Shown here: positions 1 through 7,494 of the stretch, piece by piece
Layout: each line of letters starts with the position of its first letter
Numbering within the stretch: position 1 is the stretch's first letter
Origin: Streptomyces sp. SM1
GTDB taxonomy: Bacteria > Actinomycetota > Actinomycetes > Streptomycetales > Streptomycetaceae
DNA length: 33,271 nt
Direction: 5' to 3'
Assembly: GCF_002910825.1 (NCBI RefSeq)
Contig: NZ_NEUB01000829.1
Coordinates: forward strand, 1-33,271
The notes under the pieces: model-generated
Database searches by the model: none
What the model was told of the DNA's origin: nothing
Seen by the model: only the letters and a program-made list of their open reading frames with translations
Program-made: the position numbers and the translations under genes

Positions 1-1191
1 AAGCCCCGGCCGGCCGGCCCGGGACGCGCACTGCCCGACACCCAGCAGGGCATGCGCCGCCGCAATCTCGCGCGGGTGATGCACACCGTGAGCGCGGAGG
101 GGCCGCTGTCCCGGGCCGCCGTCGCCTCACGCATCGGCCTGACCCGAGCGGCGGTCTCCACGCTGGTCGACGAGCTGATCCGCTCGGGTCTGCTGGAGGA
201 ACTGGGGCCCGAGCGGCCCGGACGCGTGGGCCGTCCCGGTTCGGCCCTCGCCATCAGCGGGCACGGTCCGGCAGGCATCGGCGCCGAGGTCGGCGTCGAC
301 CATCTCTCGGTCTGTGCGGTCGACCTGCGCGGACAGGTCCGGGCGCGGGCGGTGCGGCACGTGCCGAACCGGGACCGACCCGCCGAGCCGGTGCTCCGGG
401 AGCTCACCGAGCTGATCCACCGGGTCGCCGCCGAGGCGGAGGGCGAAGGACTGTGGCCGGCGGGGCTGGCCGTGGCCGTTCCGGGCCTGGTGGCCCGCGA
501 CGCCCGGACCGTCGTACGCGCCCCGAACCTCGGCTGGCTCGACACGGACCTCGGTGATCTGCTCCCCGGGCGGTTCCCGCTCACCGTGGCCAACGAGGCC
601 AACTTCGGCGCGCTGGCGGAGCTGTGGCTCGGCGAGGACACCCCACGCGACTTCCTCCACGTGTCGGCCGAGATCGGTATCGGCGCCGCGGTCGTGGTGG
701 ACGGGCGGCTGCTGCACGGAACCCGCGGCTTCGCGGGCGAGTTGGGTCACGTACCGGTGTGGCCCGACGGGCCGGCCTGCGCCTGCGGCGGACGGGGCTG
801 TCTTGAGCAGTACGCCGGCGAGGAGGCGGTGCTGCGCGCCGCCGGACTGGACGGGGGCGAGGACCGCGTCGGTCTCCTCGCGGGCCGCGCCGAGCAGGAC
901 GACGCCGGGGTACGACGTGCCCTGCACGACGCGGGAACGGCGCTCGGGATCGCCCTGACCGGGGCGGTGAATCTGCTGGACCCGGAGAGCGTGGTGCTCG
1001 GCGGAGCCCTGTCCGGGCTCGCGCCCTGGCTGCTGCCTTCCCTGCGGTCCGAACTGGCCCGCCGCACCGCGGGACCGGCCTGCCCCGTCTCCGTTTCCAC
1101 GCTGGGCCCGGAGGGTCCGCTGCTGGGAGCGGCGCACTCGGTGATCCGGGGGGTGCTGGACGATCCGGCGGCCGTGGCGGAGCGGGCCTGA
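1..1191 (+). CDS. ROK-family transcriptional regulator (5' end outside window)
   Basis: Repressor or activator of the ROK (NagC/XylR) family, which usually controls sugar-uptake and sugar-catabolism genes and responds to a sugar ligand. An N-terminal winged helix-turn-helix (SRAAVASRIGLTRAAVSTLVDEL) follows the first ATG at position 52. The ROK sugar-kinase-like fold comes next, including the family zinc motif CACGGRGCLEQY (three Cys plus the upstream GH). The frame is open from base 1 to that ATG and encodes ALPDTQQGMRRRNL, which is typical ROK N-terminal sequence. I therefore think the true start lies upstream of the window and the ATG at 52 is internal. No sugar transporter is adjacent on the visible side, so the effector cannot be guessed. 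Confidence 0.88.
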   Translation, partial: KPRPAGPGRALPDTQQGMRRRNLARVMHTVSAEGPLSRAAVASRIGLTRAAVSTLVDELIRSGLLEELGPERPGRVGRPGSALAISGHGPAGIGAEVGVDHLSVCAVDLRGQVRARAVRHVPNRDRPAEPVLRELTELIHRVAAEAEGEGLWPAGLAVAVPGLVARDARTVVRAPNLGWLDTDLGDLLPGRFPLTVANEANFGALAELWLGEDTPRDFLHVSAEIGIGAAVVVDGRLLHGTRGFAGELGHVPVWPDGPACACGGRGCLEQYAGEEAVLRAAGLDGGEDRVGLLAGRAEQDDAGVRRALHDAGTALGIALTGAVNLLDPESVVLGGALSGLAPWLLPSLRSELARRTAGPACPVSVSTLGPEGPLLGAAHSVIRGVLDDPAAVAERA

Positions 1192-1753
1192 CACAGGGGC
1201 CGGCCCCCCGAAAAGGCACGCGCGACCCCCCGGCAGGACGGGCCCTGGAACACCCCCGGACCGGCACCGACACCGCCGGGTCAGGACCGGCACCCGGAAT
1301 CCGGGGCGTCACGTCAGCGCGCGACCCGGCGGTACCCAGCCGGTCCGCGCAACCGTCGCCGGCCCGCCCCGTCAGGCGGGTGCCGGACGCTCCTCGGGTG
1401 CGGCGTGGCCGGGTACGAACCACACCTGGCCGCCGCGGTCGGCCTCGCGCACGAAGTCGCGCGGGGCGTCGCTCTCCGCCGGTTGGGGGGGATGTGCCGA
1501 CGATCACCGGCCGGATCCGGTGGTCGACGAACGTCCGCACCACGTCCCCCGGCGACGCCGGGACGGAGGGAGAAGAACCCGTCGGCCACCCGCTCCACCG
1601 GAAGGCCACCACCTCGGCGTGACAGGCTGTCATGATCTGATGCGGCGCCAGGTGCGGTGCCGGACACCGACTTCGGCCGTCCGTCACCTCACCGCTCGAT
1701 TACGGTACGTCCAACTCCTGGTGGACGGAGGTTGAGCAGGCAACCATAAGGGC
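1192..1753. other. gap between ROK regulator and DUF5519 gene
   Basis: This 562-base gap has no intact gene. Bases 1196-1208 hold a GGGGCCGGCCCC palindrome that could end the ROK transcript weakly. Bases 1372 to about 1640 contain a frame-disrupted DUF4180 remnant on the minus strand, described separately. The remaining 110 bases upstream of the luciferase-like gene must hold its promoter, but I see no convincing -35/-10 pair. Confidence 0.5.
1372..1640 (-). pseudogene. DUF4180-domain protein remnant
   Basis: The reverse strand encodes pieces of a DUF4180 domain in three different frames. Near 1640-1604 it reads QIMTACHAEVVAF. From about 1604 to 1549 a second frame gives PVERVADGFFSLRPGVAG. 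From 1549 to about 1492 the first frame resumes with GDVVRTFVDHRIRPVIVG. A third frame then carries RDFVREADRGGQVWFVPG to a TGA at 1374-1372. DUF4180 proteins normally read through these blocks continuously and have about 30-40 more residues at the N-terminus, which I cannot find here. Two of the shifts sit on homopolymers (G7 at 1485-1491 and C5 at 1546-1550). At least three shifts plus the missing N-terminus argue for real decay rather than one sequencing error. The family's function is unknown. Confidence 0.72.
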
Positions 1754-2149
1754 ATGACACCGGCGCAGCGAGCCATGGAGCGACTGCTCACCTGGCGCGA
1801 CCTCTCGGCCTGTCCGGCCGGGTGCGGCACGGGGCAGGCGCTCCGTACCGCCCGAGACGAGATCGTCCACTTCCACTCCGCGCGGAGCGTGGATCTCCAC
1901 CTCACCCATCGCGCGATCCAGCGTTTCCACTACGACCTGGGCGGATCCAGCGCGATCAGGATGGTTCCCGGTTCATGCTGGGTGACGGTGCATCTGGACT
2001 GCGACACCGACGTGGACCTGCTGCTGAGTCTGGTGAGCGTGGCCCTGAAGGCACACCAGAACCGGCCCCCGTCCGCGCCGCCGCCGCCGTACGGGTGCAA
2101 CTTCCACCGCGTCACCGTGCTTCCGCGCGACGCGGCGGCCGGCCGCTGA
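1754..2149 (+). CDS. luciferase-like domain protein (DUF5519 type)
   Basis: A 131-residue soluble protein. The blocks DEIVHFHSARSVDLHLT, SSAIRMVPGSCWVTVHLD and a late LLLSLVSVALKAHQ match the small 'luciferase family' (DUF5519) proteins common in Streptomyces. The family name comes from weak similarity and no bioluminescent activity is implied; its biochemical role is unknown. The C-terminus is a Pro-rich linker followed by a Cys/His segment (YGCNFHRV). The gene stands alone and converges on the small membrane-protein gene at 2174. The ATG at 1754 was chosen because it starts the conserved MTPAQRAMERLL region. Confidence 0.75.
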   Translation: MTPAQRAMERLLTWRDLSACPAGCGTGQALRTARDEIVHFHSARSVDLHLTHRAIQRFHYDLGGSSAIRMVPGSCWVTVHLDCDTDVDLLLSLVSVALKAHQNRPPSAPPPPYGCNFHRVTVLPRDAAAGR

Positions 2150-2173
2150 ACCGGGGCCGGCGGCCCTCCGGGC

Positions 2174-2368
2174 TCACGGCCGCAGCCCGCCGACGATGTC
2201 GGCGGTCGCGGTGAGACCGCTGTGGATCGTGGGCGCGATGCTGGTGCCGGCCAGGTAGAACCCGAGCAGCAGACAGACCAGCGCGTGGGAGACCTTGAGC
2301 CCGCTGTTGCGCAGGAAGATCACCGCCAGGACCGAGAGCAGCAGCACCACCGAGATGGAAATGGCCAT
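2174..2368 (-). CDS. small two-helix membrane protein
   Basis: A 64-residue hydrophobic protein with two predicted membrane helices (about residues 2-17 and 24-42) joined by RNSGLKVSH, followed by a short polar tail ending IVGGLRP. The start at 2368 is preceded by a strong Shine-Dalgarno sequence (GGAGG) at the right distance, so I prefer it to the in-frame ATG at 2413. I recall similar peptides in many Streptomyces genomes, but no function is established. It follows the secreted phosphodiesterase gene on the same strand, about 100 bases away, and may share its transcript. Confidence 0.65.
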   Translation of the reverse strand: MAISISVVLLLSVLAVIFLRNSGLKVSHALVCLLLGFYLAGTSIAPTIHSGLTATADIVGGLRP

Positions 2369-2470
2369 CGTCAACCTCCTCCGCCACATCCGTTTCGCGG
2401 CGTTCGGCCGCAAGTGTGGCGTAGCGGAGGGTTCGTTCGGGCTGCTGACCTGTCCGCCGAACGTGTGGTG

Positions 2471-3313
2471 TCAGGTCCTCCGGTGGACGTCGAGGAAGGA
2501 TTCCAGCCCGGCGAGGTCATCGGTGTTGAAATGGTCGACGTCCGCCGCGACCAGTTCGCCCCACAGCGCGTCGCGGGCGGGGCCCGGCAGATCGGGCGTG
2601 GCCCAGAAGCGCACCCGCTGCCCGCGCGCGTGTGCGGTGCGCACGATGCCGTGCAGTCTCCGGCGCTCGGCCAAGGGAAAGGCGCCGACGCCCCGCCAGG
2701 TGAAGTTGAGCGTCCAGTTGTCGCTGATCAGCGGGGCGAAGGAGGCCGGGGCGGGAGCGGCGAGGTCGGTGAGCCGGCCGTCGTAGAAGGCGCGGCGTAC
2801 CCGCTGGGCTTCCATGGGAGCGCGGGCGGCGCGGTCGCCGGAGACGACGGCCGTGACGGGGCCGGGGAACACCCTGCCGTGCGCGCAGGTGGTGAACAGG
2901 TGCCGGTAACGGCGCAGATGGCGGTCGAGTTCGCGGTACGTGGACGAACCCTCGGTCTTGATGTCGATCAGCAGCTGGAGCGGCCTGCGGTGCCCGCGGT
3001 GGACGGAGCCGCGGTGCGCGCGGACCCGGGCCGCGAGGGGGTCGAGGTAGAGGGACTCGAGGGTGCGGGACGGGTCGAGGTCCGCGGGGTCGTGGGCGAC
3101 GAGGAGTTGGCCGTCGACGAGGAAGATGTCCGCCTCGACGCTGGTGAAGCGGTGGTCGAGGGCGTCGAGGAGGGACCGGGAGTGCTCGTAGTCGTTGTGG
3201 GCGTGGGCGCGCCACAACGGGCGCGGGCGGTGCCGCTGTTCGCCGGCCAGCGCGTGGGCCGCGGGGAGGGCGACGGTACCGGCGAGGGCGGCGCCGAGGG
3301 TGGTGAGGGCCAT
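2471..3313 (-). CDS. secreted PI-PLC/GDPD-family phosphodiesterase
   Basis: A 280-residue exported enzyme of the PLC-like phosphodiesterase superfamily (glycerophosphodiester phosphodiesterase or phosphatidylinositol-type phospholipase C). Residues 1-24 form a signal peptide with an Ala-rich hydrophobic core. The catalytic region is recognisable in RAHAHNDYEH (first catalytic His), VEADIFLVDG (metal-binding Glu/Asp) and LLVAHDP (second His), followed by LQLLIDIKTEG and a C-terminal NFTWRG...FWATPD barrel strand. It probably cleaves phosphodiesters of lipid head groups or teichoic-acid-like polymers outside the cell; the exact substrate cannot be read from sequence. The start at 3313 has a GGGAGG ribosome-binding site. 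The longer open frame upstream is out-of-frame noise over the neighbouring dehydrogenase. Confidence 0.83.
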   Translation of the reverse strand: MALTTLGAALAGTVALPAAHALAGEQRHRPRPLWRAHAHNDYEHSRSLLDALDHRFTSVEADIFLVDGQLLVAHDPADLDPSRTLESLYLDPLAARVRAHRGSVHRGHRRPLQLLIDIKTEGSSTYRELDRHLRRYRHLFTTCAHGRVFPGPVTAVVSGDRAARAPMEAQRVRRAFYDGRLTDLAAPAPASFAPLISDNWTLNFTWRGVGAFPLAERRRLHGIVRTAHARGQRVRFWATPDLPGPARDALWGELVAADVDHFNTDDLAGLESFLDVHRRT

Positions 3314-3446
3314 GCTCTGCCTCCCTGGAAGTGCCGTACGGGGTCCCCGCGAGTATGGGGTCCTGACGGGGCCAGGAAGCAGTGCCCTGCGGTGAGTTGG
3401 CCGATCCGCCGTCGTGTGTTCACCTCGTCGGCGCGGGGCGCACGGG

Positions 3447-3476
3447 AGAAGCCCGCCCCCTGAGGGACGGGCTTCT
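3447..3476 (-). terminator. hairpin terminator of the acyl-CoA dehydrogenase operon
   Basis: A perfect 9-bp stem (AGAAGCCCG at 3447-3455 with CGGGCTTCT at 3468-3476) encloses a CCC/GGG mini-stem. It begins 16 bases beyond the stop codon of the minus-strand dehydrogenase at 3493. There is no long U-tract, as is usual in Streptomyces. Confidence 0.75.
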
Positions 3477-3492
3477 GCGGCGGTCCGGCCGG

Positions 3493-4569
3493 TCAGGGTG
3501 CTCGCAGGTCGACCAGTTCGGCGAGGACTTCGCGGTGGGCGCCCGCCGTCCCGTAGGCGATGGAGTCGGCCTTGGCCCGCTTGAGACAGAGGTGGACCGG
3601 GTGTTCCCAGGTCATGCCGATGCCGCCGTGCAGTTGCAGCGCCTCCTCGGCGGCACGGACCGCGACCGGCGCGGCGTAGGCCTGGGCGACAGTGACCGTC
3701 ACCTCGGCGTCCTCGCCGGTGGACAGCGCGTCGGCGGCGCCCCGCGCGGCCGCGCGGAGGTTGACGACGTCCAGCCACAGCCGGGCGAGCCGGTGCTTGA
3801 GCGCCTGGAAACCGCCGACGGGACGGTTGAACTGCTTGCGGTCCTTCAGGTAGCGGACGGTTTCCGTCAACGACCATTCCGCCAGCCCGAGTTGTTCGGA
3901 GGCGAGCAGTCCGGCCCCGGCCCGCAGGGCACGGCGTACGGCGGGTTCCGTGTCTCCGAGGCGACGTCCCGGGGCACCGTCGAGGACGATCCGGGCGAGC
4001 GGCCTGGTCAGGTCCAGGGACGGCTGCGCGGTGACGGTGACCGCGTCGGCCTCCACCGCGTACAGTCCGCCGTCGTCCGCGGGCACCAGCAGCACACCCG
4101 CGACGGCCGCGTCCGCGATGCCGGTCAGCTCCCCGTACAGGGCGCCGTCCTCCAGCCGTACGGTGGGGAACGCGGCGCCGGGAGCGGTGTGGAGCCCGAC
4201 GGCGAGGGCGCCGATGCGGCGTCCGGACGCCAGCCCGGCGAGCAGGTCGCCGGGCTCCGCGCAGGCCAGCAGCGCCTCGGTGGCCACGACCGCGCTCGTC
4301 AGGTACGGCACGGGAGCGACCGCGCGCCCCAGTTCCTCCAGGACGACGGCGGCTTCGCGATGGGTGGCGCCCTGGCCGCCGCGGTCCTCGGGGACCAGCA
4401 GGCCGGCGAGGCCCATGTCGTCGGCGAGCGACTTCCACAGGGACAGGTCGTGCGGGGCGTCCGACTCGATGCGGGCGATCACGCCGGCCGCGTCGCAGTG
4501 GTCGGTGAGCAGGTCCCGGACGGCGGCGCGGAGCGCCTCCTCCTCCTCCGAGTACAGGAGATCGCTCAT
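3493..4569 (-). CDS. acyl-CoA dehydrogenase, probable non-catalytic partner subunit
   Basis: A 358-residue acyl-CoA dehydrogenase-family flavoprotein subunit with an alpha-helical N-terminal domain, a middle beta domain and a C-terminal helical domain (RKQFNRPVGGFQALKHRLA, then LQLHGGIGMTWEHPVHLCLKRAK). In active enzymes of the family a catalytic Glu sits near the C-terminus in an EGTSE-type motif. Here the equivalent stretch reads DSIAYGTAGAHREVL, with no Glu. Its ATG lies in a 4-bp ATGA overlap with the stop of the upstream dehydrogenase, which does keep the Glu. This pattern is known from heteromeric actinobacterial FadE pairs that act on bulky acyl-CoAs. It is the last gene of the operon. 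The start at 4569 (MSDLLYSEEEE) is preferred over an in-frame start 18 bases upstream. Confidence 0.88.
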   Translation of the reverse strand: MSDLLYSEEEEALRAAVRDLLTDHCDAAGVIARIESDAPHDLSLWKSLADDMGLAGLLVPEDRGGQGATHREAAVVLEELGRAVAPVPYLTSAVVATEALLACAEPGDLLAGLASGRRIGALAVGLHTAPGAAFPTVRLEDGALYGELTGIADAAVAGVLLVPADDGGLYAVEADAVTVTAQPSLDLTRPLARIVLDGAPGRRLGDTEPAVRRALRAGAGLLASEQLGLAEWSLTETVRYLKDRKQFNRPVGGFQALKHRLARLWLDVVNLRAAARGAADALSTGEDAEVTVTVAQAYAAPVAVRAAEEALQLHGGIGMTWEHPVHLCLKRAKADSIAYGTAGAHREVLAELVDLRAP

Positions 4570-5750
4570 CGGGCCAGGTCCTTCCACGCGACGTCCTTGT
4601 CGGTGCGCGGCTCGGCCGGCAGGCCGAGGACGCGCTCGGCGACGATGTTCAGCAGGACCTCGCTGGTCCCGCCCTCGATGCTGTTGCCCTTGGAGCGGAG
4701 GTACCGGTATCCGGCGTCCCGGCCGGTGAAGTCGACCAGTTCCGGGCGGCGCATGGTCCAGTCGTCGTACAGCAGGCCCTCCTCGCCCCGGAGTTCCACC
4801 TCCAGGCCGCTGATCTCCTGGTTGAGACGGGCGAAGCCCAGCTTCATTCCGGCGCCCTCGGGGCCGGGCTGTCCGGCGACGAGCTGCTGGCGCAGGCGTT
4901 CACCGGCCAGCCGGGCGACCTCCGCCTCGACCCAGAGCTTCAGCAGCCGCTGGTGCAGATCGTGGGTGCGCAGTCCGGGGCGTTCGCGCCAGGTCTTCGA
5001 GACCGGGCCGATCATTCCGCCCTCGCGGGGCAGCCGCATGCCGCCGATGGCGACGCGCTCGTTGTTGAGCGTGGTCTGCGCGACCCGCCAGCCGTCGCCG
5101 ACCTCGCCGAGCCGGTGGGCGTCGGGGATGCGGACGCCGGTGAGGAACACCTCGTTGAACTCGGCCTCACCGGTGATCTGGCGCAGCGGCCGCACCTCGA
5201 CACCGGGGTCGGTCATGTCGCAGACGAAGTAGGTGATGCCGCGGTGTTTGGGCACCTCGGGGTCGGTGCGGGCGATGAGGATGGCCCAGCGGGCCAGGTG
5301 GGCGCTGGACGTCCACACCTTCTGCCCGTCGACCACCCAGTCTCCGCTGTCCTCACGCACGGCGCGTGTGCCGAGCGCGGCCAGGTCGGATCCGGCACCC
5401 GGCTCGCTGAACAGCTGGCACCAGACCTCCTCGCCGGTCCACAGGGGCCGCAGGAAGCGCCGCTTCTGCTCCTCGGTGCCGTACTGGAGGATCGTCGGCG
5501 CGGCCATGCCCAGACCGATGCCGATACGGCGCGGATCGTTGTCGGGAGCTCCCGCGGTCTGCAGTTCGGCGTCCACGACGGCCTGGAGGGAACGCGGGGC
5601 GCCGAGGCCGCCGAGTCCCTCGGGGAAGTGCACCCAGGCGAGTCCGGCGTCGAAACGGGCGCGCAGGAAGTCCGCACGGCCGGTGTCGGCGGGCGGATGG
5701 GCGGCGAGCAACTCCTGTGTGCGGCGGCGCAGTTCCGCGGCGTCGGTCAT
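4566..5750 (-). CDS. acyl-CoA dehydrogenase, catalytic subunit
   Basis: A 394-residue acyl-CoA dehydrogenase that makes the alpha,beta double bond in an acyl-CoA and passes electrons to electron-transfer flavoprotein. Visible landmarks are GLGGLGAP, the substrate/FAD segment QLFSEPGAGSDLA, the beta-domain motif WVVDGQKVWTSSAHLA, and a C-terminal GNSIEGGTSEVLLNIVAERVLGLP that contains the expected catalytic Glu. The gene overlaps both neighbours by ATGA (5747-5750 and 4566-4569), so the three-gene operon is translationally coupled. The substrate is not evident. Pairing with the next gene suggests a heterotetramer. Confidence 0.92.
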   Translation of the reverse strand: MTDAAELRRRTQELLAAHPPADTGRADFLRARFDAGLAWVHFPEGLGGLGAPRSLQAVVDAELQTAGAPDNDPRRIGIGLGMAAPTILQYGTEEQKRRFLRPLWTGEEVWCQLFSEPGAGSDLAALGTRAVREDSGDWVVDGQKVWTSSAHLARWAILIARTDPEVPKHRGITYFVCDMTDPGVEVRPLRQITGEAEFNEVFLTGVRIPDAHRLGEVGDGWRVAQTTLNNERVAIGGMRLPREGGMIGPVSKTWRERPGLRTHDLHQRLLKLWVEAEVARLAGERLRQQLVAGQPGPEGAGMKLGFARLNQEISGLEVELRGEEGLLYDDWTMRRPELVDFTGRDAGYRYLRSKGNSIEGGTSEVLLNIVAERVLGLPAEPRTDKDVAWKDLAR

Positions 5751-6724
5751 GCGGCCACTCCCTTCTCCAGAGCGGGCAGCACGGTGACGCGTCCGGTGGT
5801 GACACCGTCGGCGACCCGCTGTACGGCGCCGGCGGCCCCGGTGAGCGGGACGCGCTCACTGACCAGCGGCTTGATCGCGCCCCGTGCGGCGAGGTCCGTG
5901 AGCTGTTCGTGGCAGTGCCGGACCAGCTCGGGGTTCTTGGTGTTGTACAGGCCCCAGTGCAGGCCGAGGATCGCGTAGTTCTTGACGAGGGCGTGGTTCA
6001 GGGCCGGGCTGGGGATGGTTCCGCTCGCGAAGCCGACGACGACGATCCGGCCCTCGAAGGCGACCGCCTTGGCGGACTGGGCGTAGGCCTGTCCGCCGAC
6101 GGGGTCGTAGATCACGTCGGCGCCCCGTCCGCCGGTGGCCTCCTTCACGGCGGCCACGACGTCCTGCTCGCGCCGGTCGATCACGACGTCGCAGCCCAGT
6201 CCGCGGGCGGCGGCCACCTTCCCGGCGCCGCCGACCACACCGATGACGGTGGCGCCCGCGGCCTTGCCGAGCTGCACGGCCGCGCTGCCGACCCCGCCCG
6301 CGGCGGCGTGGACGAGCAGCGTCTCGCCGTCCCGCAGACCCGCCCGGCGGTGCAGGCCGAACCATCCGGTCTGGTAGCCGATGTGCAGGGCGGCCGCCTC
6401 GGCGTCGTCCAGCGCCTCCGGCGCGGGCAGCAGCGCGGCGGCGTCCGCGACGGCGTACTCGGCGAAACCGCCGTACGGCAGTGCGGGATTGGCGATCACC
6501 CGGCGCCCGTCCTCGGTCTCGCCGCAGATCTCGACACCGGGGGTGAACGGCAGCGGGGGCCTGACCTGGTAGTGGCCCCGGCACATCAGCGCGTCCGGGA
6601 AGTTGATGTTGGCGGCACGCACCTTCAGCAGGACCTGCCCCTCGCCGGGAGTCGGCGGCGCCACCTCCGCGAGGCGCATCACCTCGCCCGGTTCGCCGAG
6701 CTCGTGCACTTGCCATGCCTGCAT
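5747..6724 (-). CDS. NADPH:quinone oxidoreductase family (MDR) protein
   Basis: A 325-residue zinc-free medium-chain dehydrogenase/reductase. The N-terminal GroES-like domain includes NINFPDALMCRGHYQVRPPLPF, and the Rossmann motif LVHAAAGGVGSAAVQLGKAAG is near residue 145. A VIYDPVGG strand follows. Structural zinc-site Cys residues are absent, as in quinone oxidoreductase-like and enoyl-reductase-like members. The likely activity is NADPH-dependent reduction of a quinone or an alpha,beta-unsaturated thioester, which would fit with the acyl-CoA dehydrogenases it overlaps. It is the first gene of the operon, with a GGAGG site 7 bases before the ATG at 6724. Confidence 0.88.
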   Translation of the reverse strand: MQAWQVHELGEPGEVMRLAEVAPPTPGEGQVLLKVRAANINFPDALMCRGHYQVRPPLPFTPGVEICGETEDGRRVIANPALPYGGFAEYAVADAAALLPAPEALDDAEAAALHIGYQTGWFGLHRRAGLRDGETLLVHAAAGGVGSAAVQLGKAAGATVIGVVGGAGKVAAARGLGCDVVIDRREQDVVAAVKEATGGRGADVIYDPVGGQAYAQSAKAVAFEGRIVVVGFASGTIPSPALNHALVKNYAILGLHWGLYNTKNPELVRHCHEQLTDLAARGAIKPLVSERVPLTGAAGAVQRVADGVTTGRVTVLPALEKGVAA

Positions 6725-6777
6725 GCGGGGCCTCCACGGGGCTGTGAACGTCGTGTTCGCCTGACCGGGTCCACCGC

Positions 6778-6794
6778 ATACTAAGCGGTCGCTT
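6778..6794 (-). promoter_or_regulatory. operon promoter with TetR-style operator
   Basis: On the minus strand a -10-like TAGTAT (6783-6778) lies about 50 bases upstream of the oxidoreductase start. It abuts and overlaps by one base a perfect palindrome, AAGCG-GT-CGCTT, at 6783-6794, so a bound dimer would block RNA polymerase. No good -35 is seen. The geometry of 5-bp arms with a 2-bp centre is typical of TetR-family operators on acyl-CoA catabolism operons. The cognate regulator is not adjacent. Confidence 0.5.
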
Positions 6795-6813
6795 GCCTAT
6801 CAGGGAACAGTCT

Positions 6814-6832
6814 CGCCCGGCACGCCCGGGCG
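6814..6832 (-). terminator. hairpin downstream of XRE-cupin gene
   Basis: A 7-bp perfect GC stem (CGCCCGG at 6814-6820 with CCGGGCG at 6826-6832) and a 5-base loop begin 9 bases beyond the stop of the minus-strand regulator at 6842. It separates that transcript from the oxidoreductase operon. Confidence 0.6.
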
Positions 6833-6841
6833 GGCCCCGCG

Positions 6842-7417
6842 TCAGCCCCGCCTGGGCCGCGCCCGTACGTGCATCCGCTCCCCCTGCGGGCCGAACAGGC
6901 TGAGGAACTCCACGGACCCCTCCCCCGTCGACCCGAACCAGTGCGGCACCCGCGTGTCGAACTCCGCCGCCTCCCCCGCCGCCAGCACCACGTCGTGCTC
7001 GCCGAGAACCAGCCGCAGCTTCCCGGACATCACATACAGCCACTCGTAGCCCTCGTGCGTGCGCGGTTCGGGTTCCAGCCGCCGCTTCGGTTCGAGCACC
7101 TTGTACGCCTGCAGCCCGCCGGGCTGGCGGGTGAGCGGCCAGTGGGTGCGGCCGTGGCGCACGATCGGCTCGGACGCCCGGATACGCGGATCGCCGACCG
7201 GCGGCGCGCCGACCAGCTCGTCCAGCGGCACCTGATGCGCCTGCGCGATCGGCAGCAGCAGCTCCAGGCTGGGTCTGCGCAGCCCGGACTCCAGCCGCGA
7301 GAGGGTGCTCACGGATATGCCGGTCGTCTCCGACAGCACCGCGAGGGTCACCTCCCGCTCCTTCCTGATCCGCCGCAGCCGGGGGCCCACATCCGCGAGA
7401 ACGTCGTCCGCCGTCAT
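6842..7417 (-). CDS. XRE-family regulator with C-terminal cupin domain
   Basis: A 191-residue transcription factor. Residues about 10-65 form a Cro/C1-type helix-turn-helix (RRIRKEREVTLAVLSETTGISVSTLSRLE in outline). Residues about 110-185 form a cupin sensor domain with YEWLYVMSGKLRLVLGEHD and AGEAAEFDTRVPHWFGS. HTH-cupin proteins of this size usually repress one divergently transcribed operon and are relieved by a small metabolite bound in the cupin barrel. The divergent partner here is the flavoprotein gene at 7495, only 77 bases away, so joint control is likely. The ATG at 7417 appears to be transcribed without a leader. Confidence 0.88.
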   Translation of the reverse strand: MTADDVLADVGPRLRRIRKEREVTLAVLSETTGISVSTLSRLESGLRRPSLELLLPIAQAHQVPLDELVGAPPVGDPRIRASEPIVRHGRTHWPLTRQPGGLQAYKVLEPKRRLEPEPRTHEGYEWLYVMSGKLRLVLGEHDVVLAAGEAAEFDTRVPHWFGSTGEGSVEFLSLFGPQGERMHVRARPRRG

Positions 7418-7452
7418 CCTGCTATTGCAGGATCGGCAAGCTTGTTTGTCAA
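7418..7452 (-). promoter_or_regulatory. leaderless promoter and palindrome of the XRE-cupin gene
   Basis: Read on the minus strand, TTGACA (7452-7447) is followed after exactly 17 bases by TGCAAT (7429-7424), and the ATG comes 6 bases later. Transcription should therefore start at or beside the start codon, giving a leaderless mRNA. The -10 lies inside a palindrome CCTGC-TATT-GCAGG (7418-7431), and CAAGCTTG sits in the spacer; both are candidate operators for autoregulation. No ribosome-binding site is present, which agrees with leaderless initiation. Confidence 0.68.
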
Positions 7453-7494
7453 TGCGGCACCGGCTCGGCGACTGTGGTCGTGGAGGTGGTCACG

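Noticed and set aside
581..1687. Long minus-strand frame of 368 codons opposite the ROK gene
   Set aside because: It is Arg/Pro-rich antisense sequence typical of high-GC DNA. Only its first 60 codons coincide with the DUF4180 remnant.
2222..3463. Plus-strand 413-codon frame opposite the phosphodiesterase
   Set aside because: It lies over a secreted enzyme with signal peptide, catalytic motifs and a ribosome-binding site on the other strand.
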